The notes beneath the pieces were generated by a model. It had not been told where the DNA came from. It ran no database searches and was given only the letters and a program-made list of their open reading frames with translations. A stretch of 64,000 nucleotides of DNA from positions 100,697 to 164,696 of the forward strand of contig QWHC01000004.1 in NCBI GenBank assembly GCA_021404685.1, in the 5' to 3' direction. The first letter of the stretch is position 1; each line of letters opens with the position of its first letter. Position numbers and translations under genes: made by a program. Below are positions 1 through 8,455 of the stretch, piece by piece. This DNA is from Chloroflexi bacterium CFX4. Lineage in GTDB: Bacteria > Chloroflexota > Anaerolineae > Aggregatilineales > UBA2796.

Positions 1-542
1 AGCGTATTATCGCCGCTGGTCTCCATCAGCAGGCCGAAATCCATCAAGATGGCGTGCCTATCGCTGCTGAGCATCACATTAGAAGGTTTGATGTCGCGGT
101 GAATAACACCGCTTCTGTGAGCATAGTCCAGCGCAGCGCTGACATCATCCACCACGCTGAGCAGTTGGTCGGTTTCGATCAGGCGCTTTTGCGTGCGGAG
201 GCGCTTCAGCTTTTGGAGCAGCGTTTGCCCTTCCAGAAGGCGCATGGCAAGGTAGTACAGGCTTTCACCCTGCCCAAACTGATAGACGGTGACGATATTG
301 GGATGGTGCAGGTTTGCCACGGCACGCGCCTCGCGGAAGAAGCGCTGCTTCATCTCGTCGTTATCTTCAGATTGCGGGTTGATAACCTTAATGGCGGCAC
401 TGCGGTGCAGGTTGGCATCAAAGCCTTCGTAAACACGCGCCATGCCGCCGCGCCCAATCAAGCGCCGAATTTCATAGTCACCTAACCGCGTTCCGATCAG
501 CGGGTCGGCTGTGGGTGCGGAGTTTTTTTGGGAAGTTGCCAC
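1..542 (-). CDS. Ser/Thr protein kinase, N-terminal part (cut by window edge)
   Basis: Hanks-type (PknB-like) kinase whose C-terminal half lies beyond the left edge. Read on the minus strand it shows the glycine loop IGRGGMARVYEG, the lysine in AAIKVINP, the catalytic loop HRDIKPSNVM and the start of the Mg-binding DFG motif. The start is inferred: a GTG at 542 opening MATSQKNSAP is the only plausible start in this frame after the upstream gene stops at 569; its ribosome site is weak. It follows the receiver/roadblock gene by 26 bp and is probably in the same operon as the histidine kinase further upstream. It would phosphorylate Ser/Thr on unknown targets. Whether it has a transmembrane or sensor part cannot be seen here. 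Confidence 0.9.
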   Translation of the reverse strand, partial: MATSQKNSAPTADPLIGTRLGDYEIRRLIGRGGMARVYEGFDANLHRSAAIKVINPQSEDNDEMKQRFFREARAVANLHHPNIVTVYQFGQGESLYYLAMRLLEGQTLLQKLKRLRTQKRLIETDQLLSVVDDVSAALDYAHRSGVIHRDIKPSNVMLSSDRHAILMDFGLLMETSGDNT

Positions 543-568
543 AGGTTGCTGCTCACGGCTTTTTTCGC

Positions 569-1762
569 TTATTCGTCTATATCGCCAATAATACCCTGCA
601 TTAGCGCATCGTCAAAGGTGATGCGGCTCTCCGGCGCAAGGGCAAGGGCGCTCTCTGCCAGTTTATCAGGATCAAACATCGCCTCCGCCTGCTGCAAATC
701 TACGCTGTCCAAGCCATCGAATAGGCTCGGATCAAAATCGGCGATAGGCTGCGCGGCGGGGCTTTGGGGAGCAGGGCTTTGGGCGGCGGGACGTTGGGTG
801 ACGACGCTGCTCGGCATGACGGGCTTCTCGACGGTGGGTGCAGCTGCCGCTGAGGTCACAGCGCGCATATCTTGTGTTCTGGTTTTGCGTTTGGCGTGCG
901 GTTCGGGTTTGTGGTGCAGCGCTGGCGATGAGGGCTTCGGATCAAAGGCAACTTCGCCGATCAGCTCCAACATCTCGGTGATGGCGGTGCTGCCATAGCG
1001 CTTAACGTTGCCGAGTGCGGTGGGCGGCGCGTTGCGGTCAAAGACTAAGATGATGAAGTGGTGCAAGCCTAAACTTAGCCCGAAGACGGTGCTGCGCTCT
1101 GCATCGTAATATTTCAGCACACGCGGCTGGTCGCCCAGCGCGGGCAACATCTTGATGGTATTACCAAAGCCGGGCGCAAGGGCAGCCGCAAACAGGTCAC
1201 GGTCAACGTAGCCTGCCGCGCCATCATAGCCGATCACTTTACCGTTACGGTCGGCAAGGATGACAGCCATCGCATTCACATTCCGCATCAGATCAAACAT
1301 AATCTTCTGGAGCGAATCAGTGTATTCAAGCGGCGGGACGGGGATGATTTCCTCAGGCGAGGCATCACGTGGGGCAGCCTCAGGTCCATCGAGGGCGATC
1401 CGCAGCGCACGGATGAAGGTTTCAGGCGCCATCGGACGGCGCAGGTATTGGAAGGGCGACTGGGCAATCGTCTCGGCGTCCAGTTCGGGATCGGTCTCTT
1501 CGCCGACCACAATCACGGGCAAGGCTGCCATCTCGCGTTTTGCCATCAGGGCGAGGATAGTGCCACTGCTCGCCTCCAGCAGCGTCTGGCTGCTGATGAG
1601 CAAATCGGGCGCCACGGCGCGCAGTTCCAGCATGGCGTCATCGCCGCTGTAGGTTTCGATCAGGCGTGGACGGCGATCCATAAGTTCCATCGCAGCACGC
1701 ACGAGATGGTAGAGTTTCTGCTGCGGGTCAACAACGATAATTCTTGGACTGCTTGTAGACAT
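569..1762 (-). CDS. Degenerate receiver domain fused to roadblock/LC7-like domain
   Basis: 397 residues. Residues 6-125 look like a CheY-type receiver (start IIVVDPQQ, Asp12), but the phospho-acceptor Asp is replaced by Ser58 in PDLLISS, the Thr/Ser switch position is Gly in VIVVGE, and the conserved Lys is Arg in YLRRP. It therefore should not accept phosphate in the usual way. Residues about 150-275 resemble a roadblock/LC7 fold (MAVILADRNGKVIGYDG), a family that regulates small GTPases or acts as a scaffold. The rest is Pro/Ala-rich linker and an acidic tail. AGGTGA lies just before the ATG. It sits between a histidine kinase and a Ser/Thr kinase on the same strand, suggesting an adaptor role (inference). 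The roadblock call is by pattern only. Confidence 0.65.
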   Translation of the reverse strand: MSTSSPRIIVVDPQQKLYHLVRAAMELMDRRPRLIETYSGDDAMLELRAVAPDLLISSQTLLEASSGTILALMAKREMAALPVIVVGEETDPELDAETIAQSPFQYLRRPMAPETFIRALRIALDGPEAAPRDASPEEIIPVPPLEYTDSLQKIMFDLMRNVNAMAVILADRNGKVIGYDGAAGYVDRDLFAAALAPGFGNTIKMLPALGDQPRVLKYYDAERSTVFGLSLGLHHFIILVFDRNAPPTALGNVKRYGSTAITEMLELIGEVAFDPKPSSPALHHKPEPHAKRKTRTQDMRAVTSAAAAPTVEKPVMPSSVVTQRPAAQSPAPQSPAAQPIADFDPSLFDGLDSVDLQQAEAMFDPDKLAESALALAPESRITFDDALMQGIIGDIDE

Positions 1763-1899
1763 ACTTCACCTACCAGTAGCTTGGGCGATCAAACCAGAAT
1801 GCGGCGTCGCTTTGATGAACGTTAGGGAATACCTACTCATTATACTCCAAAAACTGAGCAGGGCGGCAGCCCTGCACCTGAACTGTTTGTGAAAAATTT

Positions 1900-3351
1900 C
1901 TAATTGGTATGCACGGCTGCGCCGCTCGGTCTGCCCAACGACGTTTTGGTTGGCTTGCTCTTGGGTGCGGCGTTCGGCGCGGCGTAGCGCATCGCTAATA
2001 AGATGCTCACCTTTGTGCCTTTGCCGGGCGCGCTCTCAAGGCGCAGTTGTGCATCAATCGCCTGAGCGCGCTCGCGCATGTTGACCATGCCTAAGCTGCC
2101 GCGTGCCTCATAGTTGCCGTTGACGGAGGCCACATCAAAGCCGGCGCCGTAGTCTTGCACTTCGACCAGCACATGCCTGCCCTGCCGCAGAAAACGTACA
2201 TCAATGTGCGATGTTTGGGCATACTTTCGGGCGTTGCCAACAGCTTCTTCGATGATGTAGAACAAGGGGCCTTGGCGGTGTGGCTCGATCAGCTCTGCAA
2301 CGCCTTCTTCGGCGGAGATATGAAGCGGCAGGTTGTGCGTCTCCAGCATCTTTTGGCTAAACTGCTCTAGGGCGGGCAAAATGCCTTGCGATTCTAAGAC
2401 CAGTGGGCGCAGTGTAAAGAGCATGTGGCGCAGATTCTTGATCGTTTCGCGGGCAGTGGTCTCTATCTGGTGCAGTTCGGCGGAAAGGTCTTCCGCCTTG
2501 CCTTTCTTCACCAACTGGCGGCAGTAATCAAGGCGCATGGCGATCAGGGAGACTTGCTGTGTCGGTCCGTCGTGCAGGTCACGGGCGAGTTTTTTGCGCG
2601 CCTCTTCCTCAACTTCGATCAGACGGTCGCGCTCTTGGCGCAGATTGGTGTAGAGGATGGCGTTTTGGATTGCCATTGCCGCTTGCGTGCTGATCGCAGT
2701 TAGCAGCGATGCCTGCTCAGGCGAAAAGGCGTTGGTGCGTGTGCTGCTAAAGATGAGGATGCCATACGTCTCAAAGCCGACGCGCAACGGAATAAGCATG
2801 ACGGAGCGTGCGCTGTGCATTGCCACAAAGTAGATGAGTTCCTCATCGTTGCCGGTGCCATCGGCAAAAACAGGCTCAGCGCGCTGCAAGGTCTGGGCGA
2901 GCAAGCCTTCCTCACCAGCCAGCACCAACGCCTGATCACGCGGCGGCAGCCCACGCGAACTTGCCACATGCAGCTTATCGTCATCTTCAAAGAGCAGCAC
3001 TGCGCTGGTCAGGCGTGCTTCGCTGGCGCCAACGCGCAAGCCAAGCAAACCAATATCTAAGGCAGTGTTGAGCGCCTTTTCATAGTCAAGCGAGGCTCCT
3101 AGCGCGTTGGTGATCTCCGCCAAAGCACGCGCACGGTCATGTGCGCTTTGCAGCACACTCTCGACCTGCGCCTGACGGGCAGCCGATTGCTGCACAAAGG
3201 TCGTGCGGCGGCTCAGAAAGCCTAGCACTGCCGCTGTAATAAGCAGCACCGCACCGCCAACCAACATCCCGCTGGTGATGCCGCTGCCCATTGCCAGCCC
3301 TGCAATAAACGCGCCGAGCGTCACTGCAAGGATCATAATCATTCTAAGCAT
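1900..3351 (-). CDS. GAF-domain sensor histidine kinase, NarX/DegS (HisKA_3) type
   Basis: About 483 residues. There are two N-terminal membrane helices (residues 1-47), a coiled stretch, a GAF domain (about 72-235), a HisKA_3 dimerisation helix with ARDLHDGPTQQ (phospho-His about 260), and a HATPase domain with the N-box EEAVGNARKYA and G-box GSLGMVNMRERA. This kinase class normally pairs with LuxR/NarL-type response regulators. None lies next to it; the next gene carries a degenerate receiver instead. The ATG at 3351 is preferred because GGTG lies 6 bases before it; a GTG at 3360 is the alternative. The signal sensed is unknown. Confidence 0.88.
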   Translation of the reverse strand: MLRMIMILAVTLGAFIAGLAMGSGITSGMLVGGAVLLITAAVLGFLSRRTTFVQQSAARQAQVESVLQSAHDRARALAEITNALGASLDYEKALNTALDIGLLGLRVGASEARLTSAVLLFEDDDKLHVASSRGLPPRDQALVLAGEEGLLAQTLQRAEPVFADGTGNDEELIYFVAMHSARSVMLIPLRVGFETYGILIFSSTRTNAFSPEQASLLTAISTQAAMAIQNAILYTNLRQERDRLIEVEEEARKKLARDLHDGPTQQVSLIAMRLDYCRQLVKKGKAEDLSAELHQIETTARETIKNLRHMLFTLRPLVLESQGILPALEQFSQKMLETHNLPLHISAEEGVAELIEPHRQGPLFYIIEEAVGNARKYAQTSHIDVRFLRQGRHVLVEVQDYGAGFDVASVNGNYEARGSLGMVNMRERAQAIDAQLRLESAPGKGTKVSILLAMRYAAPNAAPKSKPTKTSLGRPSGAAVHTN

Positions 3352-3423
3352 AGGATGCACCGTGCTTTTCTAATCATCGCTCTTCGGTCGTTCACGTCGT
3401 CCACCATGCTCAGCCAACCAAAG

Positions 3424-3454
3424 CAAAAATGCCGCAAGGCTATCCATTGCGGCG
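3424..3454 (-). terminator. Rho-independent terminator of tRNA-Val
   Basis: On the minus strand, arms GCCGCAA and TTGCGGC enclose a 9-base loop and are followed by a run of five T, directly downstream of the minus-strand tRNA-Val. Confidence 0.75.
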
Positions 3455-3475
3455 TGCAGCGCTATCAAAACAGTG

Positions 3476-3549
<74 letters not shown>

Positions 3550-3717
3550 TCAGTGTGCGATAGTATAGCACGCCATGCCCTGCTTGGCAAGGCTCACCTT
3601 TCAGGGAAATTGCCCGCTGCCGACTCCGTACTCGTCCTCACATATCATTATGGCACATTCCGACGCAATCGCTATAGCTGACGTATCTTAATCGCATATC
3701 GGTTTTGAAACGCTTCC

Positions 3718-4434
3718 TTAATTTTCGGCGCGGCTGGGCGCAATCGAATCAACATGCCCTAACACGCCGACGAGTTCCAGCAGCGGCTGATCAGTCTGAT
3801 CAAGCAGGCGGAAAACGCTGAAGCCACCTAACCAAACGCCCAACAAACGCACCCGCGAAAGCACGTTTTCGCCCTGCGCCACAAAGCCACACAACACACT
3901 TTCATCCGGCAGCGGGCTGGCACTTTGCACAAGCAAACTTAGCCGTGCGCCGCCTTCCACCTGAGGGAAGTGTTCCAAATCACGCCAATAGACGCCTTCT
4001 TGCGCGCCTTGCTGAATGCTCAGCGCATCCACCAACGGGCTGACCTGAAACGTATAGCGCTCACCGCTGCGCGCTGTGAACGTCCCGCTATAGCCATCAG
4101 CCGCCGCCTGTGCGCTGAGCGCTGCGCCGCCCGCACTGCTCAGCCGCCAGAGGTTGCCCTCGCGCACGCTGCGCGCCAGCCAGCCACTAATCGCTTGCCA
4201 TAAGCCGTCCTCTGTGGAACAGGCTAAGGCACGCGCCTTCTCCGCACCGACCATCAGCGCCAAGACGCCTACGGCGCGCCCATCCGCATCCAGCAGCGCC
4301 CCATGATAGGTGATCGCCGGCTCAAGCGGGATGCGCGTCACCTCTGGTGGCAGCGTTGGCAAGATGGCTGGCTCTTGCAAAGGCAAGCAGGCGCTCAGGG
4401 CGCACAAGGCGAGGCAGGCAAACAAGCGGCGCAT
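3718..4434 (-). CDS. Putative lipoprotein of unknown function
   Basis: 238 residues. The N-terminus MRRLFACLALCALSACLP is a lipoprotein signal with lipobox LSAC, predicting a lipid-anchored Cys near residue 16. The rest is a mainly beta protein with no motif I recognise. It begins 3 bp after the stop of the flavin reductase gene on the same strand, so the two are probably co-transcribed. No function is proposed. Confidence 0.7.
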   Translation of the reverse strand: MRRLFACLALCALSACLPLQEPAILPTLPPEVTRIPLEPAITYHGALLDADGRAVGVLALMVGAEKARALACSTEDGLWQAISGWLARSVREGNLWRLSSAGGAALSAQAAADGYSGTFTARSGERYTFQVSPLVDALSIQQGAQEGVYWRDLEHFPQVEGGARLSLLVQSASPLPDESVLCGFVAQGENVLSRVRLLGVWLGGFSVFRLLDQTDQPLLELVGVLGHVDSIAPSRAEN

Positions 4435-4437
4435 GAT

Positions 4438-4932
4438 TCAGCTCTGCGGCACAAGGTTTTGATATTGGCGATTGTAGTAGATCAGCGGCGCACCCTCCGC
4501 TGCGCTGAGCGCATAGACAACCTCGCCAATGAAGATGGTGTGCGTGTGTGTATCATGCGCGGCGCGCACCACACAATCCAGCACGCCAACCGCTCCCACC
4601 AACAATGGCGCGCCCGTCTCGGCTGTCGTATATGCCACGCCGTCGAAGCGATCTCCGCTCACCGTCGGATCGAACCCTGCGAAGCGCTGCGAGAGATCCG
4701 CCTGCCCTGTGGCAAGCAGCGAGACGCCAAAAACAGCGGCGCGCTTCACATAGTCGTGCGCGAAGGCATTTTTGTTCAGGCAGACCAAGACTGTTGGCGG
4801 CTCTAGCGAAACAGACGTGAAACTGCTGACCGTCATTCCGACGCGCACGCCTTCAAAGGCGGTCGTCACGACGGTGACACCGGTCACCCACTGGCGCATT
4901 GTGGCGCGCAGTGCATTTGAATCAACAGGCAT
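4438..4932 (-). CDS. Flavin reductase-like protein (FMN-binding split barrel)
   Basis: About 164 residues. It has the start MRQWVTGVTVVTT, the TVSSFTSVSLEPPTVLVCLNK segment and a C-terminal HTIFIGEV block, as in the flavin reductase/HpaC family that reduces FMN or FAD with NAD(P)H, often for a monooxygenase. The start is placed at the ATG at 4932 (MPVDSN), with AGGA just upstream; an in-frame TTG at 4962 is less likely. No monooxygenase gene is adjacent, so the partner is unknown. Confidence 0.85.
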   Translation of the reverse strand: MPVDSNALRATMRQWVTGVTVVTTAFEGVRVGMTVSSFTSVSLEPPTVLVCLNKNAFAHDYVKRAAVFGVSLLATGQADLSQRFAGFDPTVSGDRFDGVAYTTAETGAPLLVGAVGVLDCVVRAAHDTHTHTIFIGEVVYALSAAEGAPLIYYNRQYQNLVPQS

Positions 4933-5106
4933 AGGGCAATCCTGCTTTGGTGCAATCCTCAACTCTGCACATGATTATAGAGCCTTCGGGCAAATCTGCC
5001 GCACAAACCGAACACAAACATCAGAGAATGCTGAGAATGCCGCACAAAGCTTACCCAATTGCCACACAGTGATCGTATATCTTATAAGAAAGCGAGGATA
5101 CCTACC

Positions 5107-5679
5107 ATGACAACACCCGAAAAGCCACGCAACACCCTGTGGCGGATCATCTTCAATCGCTATGGTTATGTCTCGATAGCAGTGATGGCCTGGGCAGCCT
5201 TGTCTGCCCTAGCGCTCTTGATCGCCCTTTTATTCAGCCTCAGCCTTGCCTTGCCGCTGACCCTGAGCGCTGCCTTTGCCGTGATTGCCTTTGTGATTTG
5301 GCTGCGGAACAGCCCACATCTGCGGCATCTGTCACCGCCTGCTTCCAGCACCGAGACGCTCTTTGAGGCGATCCGCTCAGGCGATACGCCGGCGCTCATC
5401 TCGCTGGAGAGTGACTATTGCGCCTATTGCATGACGGTTGGCAAGCGCATTCACCAGTTGGAGCATGAAGAAAACTTGCGCGTGTTCCGCCTGAGCGTTC
5501 ATAGCGAGCCGGGACGCAGCCTCGTCGAGCAGTTCAGCGCCACAACGACGCCGACCTATCTTTTGATGGATAATCAGGCTAATCTATTGGAAGAATGGAC
5601 AATCGCGCTGCCAATCGAGCGTGTGCGCTATGATGTGCGCCGCCAAACTGCAACCTACCAAGCCATCCAAGCCAACTAA
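5107..5679 (+). CDS. Membrane-anchored thioredoxin-like protein
   Basis: About 190 residues. Two hydrophobic segments (roughly residues 18-70) are followed by a thioredoxin-like domain with the CxxC site YCAYC and a cis-Pro-like TTTPTYLLMD. It probably exchanges disulfides or senses redox at the membrane. The side on which the domain lies is not certain, as two helices would return it to the cytoplasm. GAGGA lies before the ATG at 5107. The 3' end overlaps the next gene by about 50 bp, so the two are likely translated together. Confidence 0.75.
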   Translation: MTTPEKPRNTLWRIIFNRYGYVSIAVMAWAALSALALLIALLFSLSLALPLTLSAAFAVIAFVIWLRNSPHLRHLSPPASSTETLFEAIRSGDTPALISLESDYCAYCMTVGKRIHQLEHEENLRVFRLSVHSEPGRSLVEQFSATTTPTYLLMDNQANLLEEWTIALPIERVRYDVRRQTATYQAIQAN

Positions 5680-6463
5680 GGCACAAGGGCAGCCAACACG
5701 CGGCAAAACTGCCCTGAATCGGCTGCGCCGCATTGATGTGTATGTGGCGTTGGCATACACCAACCTAGTACGCCTGCCCAACGCCCTTGTGGTGGATGTT
5801 GGCTTTGGCGCGCAGGCATGGACGACGCTTGAAATGGCAGCGCGTTGGCAGCCCCTGAACCCAACGCTGCGCGTTCTGGGCGTGGAGATCGATCCGCAGC
5901 GCGTGGCAGCTGCACAGCCCTACGCCGTGCCGCCAGCCATTACCTTTCAGGTGGGTGGCTTCAACCTGACCGACCTGATCGGCGCAGAGGCGGCGCACCT
6001 CATCCGCTGCTATAACGTGCTGCGCCAATACGAAGAAGCAGACGTGCTGCCCGCCTTGCACAGGATGAGCTGCGCCCTTGCCGAAGGCGGCATCCTGATC
6101 GAAGGCACCTCTAACCCAAGTGGTGGCATTGCCGCCTTTGATGTCTATCGCAAGCAGGGCGGCAGTTTGCAGCATGAAGGGCTGATCTTCGGCACGAATT
6201 TTCACATACCTGATTTGCCCGCCGCATTCCAGACCATTTTGCCCAAACGCCTGATCCACCACATGCAGGATGCCTTGCCTGTTGCCTTCTTCGCGGCATG
6301 GCAGCGCGCTTTTGCCGTTGTGCGCGGCATGGGCATTCGCAGCCGCCGCACGGCGTGGATCGCAGCGGCGGCATGGTTAATCAGCAACACGGATTTTGCC
6401 ATTGATCGGCGGCTGCGGCTGATCAGGCGCGGCTATGTATGCCTCTACACGCCTTTGCCCTAG
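5630..6463 (+). CDS. SAM-dependent methyltransferase-like protein
   Basis: About 277 residues. The core has motif I VVDVGFGAQAWTTLEMA, motif II LGVEIDPQRV and a later LAEGGILIEGTS strand, as in class I methyltransferases. NRLRRIDVY before motif I belongs to the same family in my recollection, so the start must lie upstream of it. The tandem ATGs at 5630/5633 are chosen; a GTG at 5621 is also possible. It overlaps the thioredoxin-like gene and meets the UPF0173 gene tail to tail with a 4-bp overlap. Substrate unknown. Confidence 0.7.
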   Translation: MMCAAKLQPTKPSKPTKAQGQPTRGKTALNRLRRIDVYVALAYTNLVRLPNALVVDVGFGAQAWTTLEMAARWQPLNPTLRVLGVEIDPQRVAAAQPYAVPPAITFQVGGFNLTDLIGAEAAHLIRCYNVLRQYEEADVLPALHRMSCALAEGGILIEGTSNPSGGIAAFDVYRKQGGSLQHEGLIFGTNFHIPDLPAAFQTILPKRLIHHMQDALPVAFFAAWQRAFAVVRGMGIRSRRTAWIAAAAWLISNTDFAIDRRLRLIRRGYVCLYTPLP

Positions 6464-7143
6464 ACGCTGAAGCTGCCGCCCGGATCAACGATGATGGCAC
6501 GTGCGTCGGTTTGGGTGTGGATGCTCTGCGCCCAACCGGCGGCATCCTGCTGGATGGCGGGAAAGGTATTGTAGTGGACTGGGAACACACCACGCGGACG
6601 GATAAGTTTGGTCGCCTCGACCGACTCACTCGGACCCATCGTGAAGTTATCGCCAATGGGCAGCGCGGCAAATTCAATGCCCAGCTCACCGACAAGGCGC
6701 ATATCGCTGAACAAGGCAGTATCACCCGCAAAGTAGAGGCGCGTCCCGTTAACGGTCAGCACGATGCCACAGGCAGTGCCGCCATAGCTGCCATCCGGAA
6801 AAGATGAGCTGTGATCAGCGCGCACAAACTTGACATGCCCAAAGGGATGCGCGTAGCCACCGCCGACGTTCTGCGCGTGCGTATGCACCACACCGTGATT
6901 TTGCATCCAAGCGTGAACTTCCCAAACACCGATGACCATCGCACCGGTGCGCTTGGCAATTGCCACCGTATCGCCAACATGATCAGCGTGGGCATGGGTG
7001 AGCAGGATAAAATCAGCCTCAAGCTGTTCAGGTTCAACAGTTGCCAATGGGTTGCCGGTGAGGAATGGATCGATCAAGACGTGCGCGCCATTCACCTTCA
7101 GCGCGAATCCAGAATGCCCTAGCCACGTGATATGAATGCCCAT
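6460..7143 (-). CDS. UPF0173 metallo-beta-lactamase-fold hydrolase
   Basis: 227 residues, full length for UPF0173. It opens with ITWLGHSGF and carries the metal-binding motif THAHADHVGD, a later RADHSSSF, the bridging Asp in FAGDTALF and the C-terminal His in FPVHYNTF. These are the ligands of a two-metal hydrolase. The substrate is not known for the family. TAGGAG lies before the ATG, and a TATAAT-like box lies about 35 bp upstream. Confidence 0.9.
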   Translation of the reverse strand: MGIHITWLGHSGFALKVNGAHVLIDPFLTGNPLATVEPEQLEADFILLTHAHADHVGDTVAIAKRTGAMVIGVWEVHAWMQNHGVVHTHAQNVGGGYAHPFGHVKFVRADHSSSFPDGSYGGTACGIVLTVNGTRLYFAGDTALFSDMRLVGELGIEFAALPIGDNFTMGPSESVEATKLIRPRGVFPVHYNTFPAIQQDAAGWAQSIHTQTDARAIIVDPGGSFSV

Positions 7144-7175
7144 TGAAAAATCTCCTAATTAACCTTGTAGCTTTC

Positions 7176-7181
7176 ATTATA
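7176..7181 (-). promoter_or_regulatory. Possible -10 box of the UPF0173 gene
   Basis: TATAAT on the minus strand about 35 bp upstream of the start codon. No clear -35 box is visible at the usual distance, so this is weak support. Confidence 0.35.
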
Positions 7182-7391
7182 AGGGCAAACCGCACGCTAG
7201 GGCAGTTAGTCTTTGGTAGGTGTCTAAAATCTGTAAAGAGGCGCACAAATCCGCTAAAGAAAGCGACAGAAACACAGCGGATATGATACAATGGCGAAGG
7301 TGTGTGCGTTCATGCACAGGCAAGTGAGCATTTGGCACGCCATGCGTGTATGTAGGGTGCAGTTATCCACACCAGATGAGGCGTAGAATCC

Positions 7392-8447
7392 ATGAAACGC
7401 TGGCAAAGCGTGTTGCTAGGGCTAGTCGTCAGTGTGGCGACCCTTGCCTATGCCCTGAACGGGAACGACTTCTCCAAAATTGGCGATGAACTGGCAAGTG
7501 CGCGCTACCTGTGGGCAGTTCCCTGCGCCCTGCTGATTGCGCTAGGGCTGTGGTTTCGCGGTCTGCGCTGGCGCTTCTTGCTCAATGAGCGCATCACGCC
7601 AATGCACAGCTTTCACATCACCAACATCAGCTATTTCCTGAATGCGTGGCTGCCGCTGCGCTTGGGCGAGGTGGCACGCGCCTATTTGGTGACGCGCCTC
7701 AAGCCGCCAATCTCGATGTTCACCGCGCTGAGCAGCGTCGTGGTGGAGCGCCTGATCGATCTGTTGATGGTGGTCGTGCTGGTGGTGTTGGCGGTGCTGA
7801 TCACCGATGTGCCGAACGAGGTGCAGGTCAGCGCGCAGATCATCGGCGTGGTCTCGGTGCTGGGCATGGTTGTGCTGGCGATCTTTGCGGCGCGGCGCAC
7901 CTTTGCCCACGCCCTCTTGAACATCGTCTTGAAGATTGTGCCGTTCCTAGAGCGTTTGGGCGTTCGCGGGCTTGCCGATAAAGTGCTGGATGGCATCGCG
8001 CCGTTAGGCTCGGTGCGCGGCGTGAGCAATTCGCTCTTATGGTCGGTTTTGGCGTGGGCAACCTCGATCATCGCCGGCTATGTGATGCTCTTTGCCTTTT
8101 ATGATGAGCCGAATTGGGCGGCTGCCCTGCTGATGATCGCGGCGGCAGCGTTGGCGATTGCCCTGCCCGCCGTCCCTGGCAGCGTCGGACCCTTCGAGGC
8201 GGCGGTGATCGTCGGCTTGCAACTGAGCGGCTTGGTAGACCCTGCCAACGGCTTGCCACAAGAGCGCGCCTTTGCCTTTGCCGTCGTGCTGCATTTGGTG
8301 AACGCCGCCTGTTACGTAATTTTGGGCTATATCGGGCTGCTGCAAGAGCGCGTCTCGCTCGGTGAGGTCTTCCGTGCGGCGCGTGCCGCCGTAGCGCGCA
8401 AAGCACCACCCGCAACCGCATTAGACGCATCAACCACAGAAGGATAA
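7392..8447 (+). CDS. Flippase-like integral membrane protein (LPG synthase TM/YbhN, UPF0104)
   Basis: 351 residues with about eight membrane helices. Family marks are the early GLWFRGLRWRFLL, LPLRLGEVARAYLV and the late ALPAVPGSVGPFEAAVIVGL. The family includes the membrane part of MprF and lipid-linked sugar flippase candidates. It is followed after 8 bp by a glycosyltransferase and then a methyltransferase, so a role in moving or building an envelope glycolipid is likely (inference). The gene has TGAGG near the ATG. Confidence 0.85.
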   Translation: MKRWQSVLLGLVVSVATLAYALNGNDFSKIGDELASARYLWAVPCALLIALGLWFRGLRWRFLLNERITPMHSFHITNISYFLNAWLPLRLGEVARAYLVTRLKPPISMFTALSSVVVERLIDLLMVVVLVVLAVLITDVPNEVQVSAQIIGVVSVLGMVVLAIFAARRTFAHALLNIVLKIVPFLERLGVRGLADKVLDGIAPLGSVRGVSNSLLWSVLAWATSIIAGYVMLFAFYDEPNWAAALLMIAAAALAIALPAVPGSVGPFEAAVIVGLQLSGLVDPANGLPQERAFAFAVVLHLVNAACYVILGYIGLLQERVSLGEVFRAARAAVARKAPPATALDASTTEG

Positions 8448-8455
8448 CCTTAACC

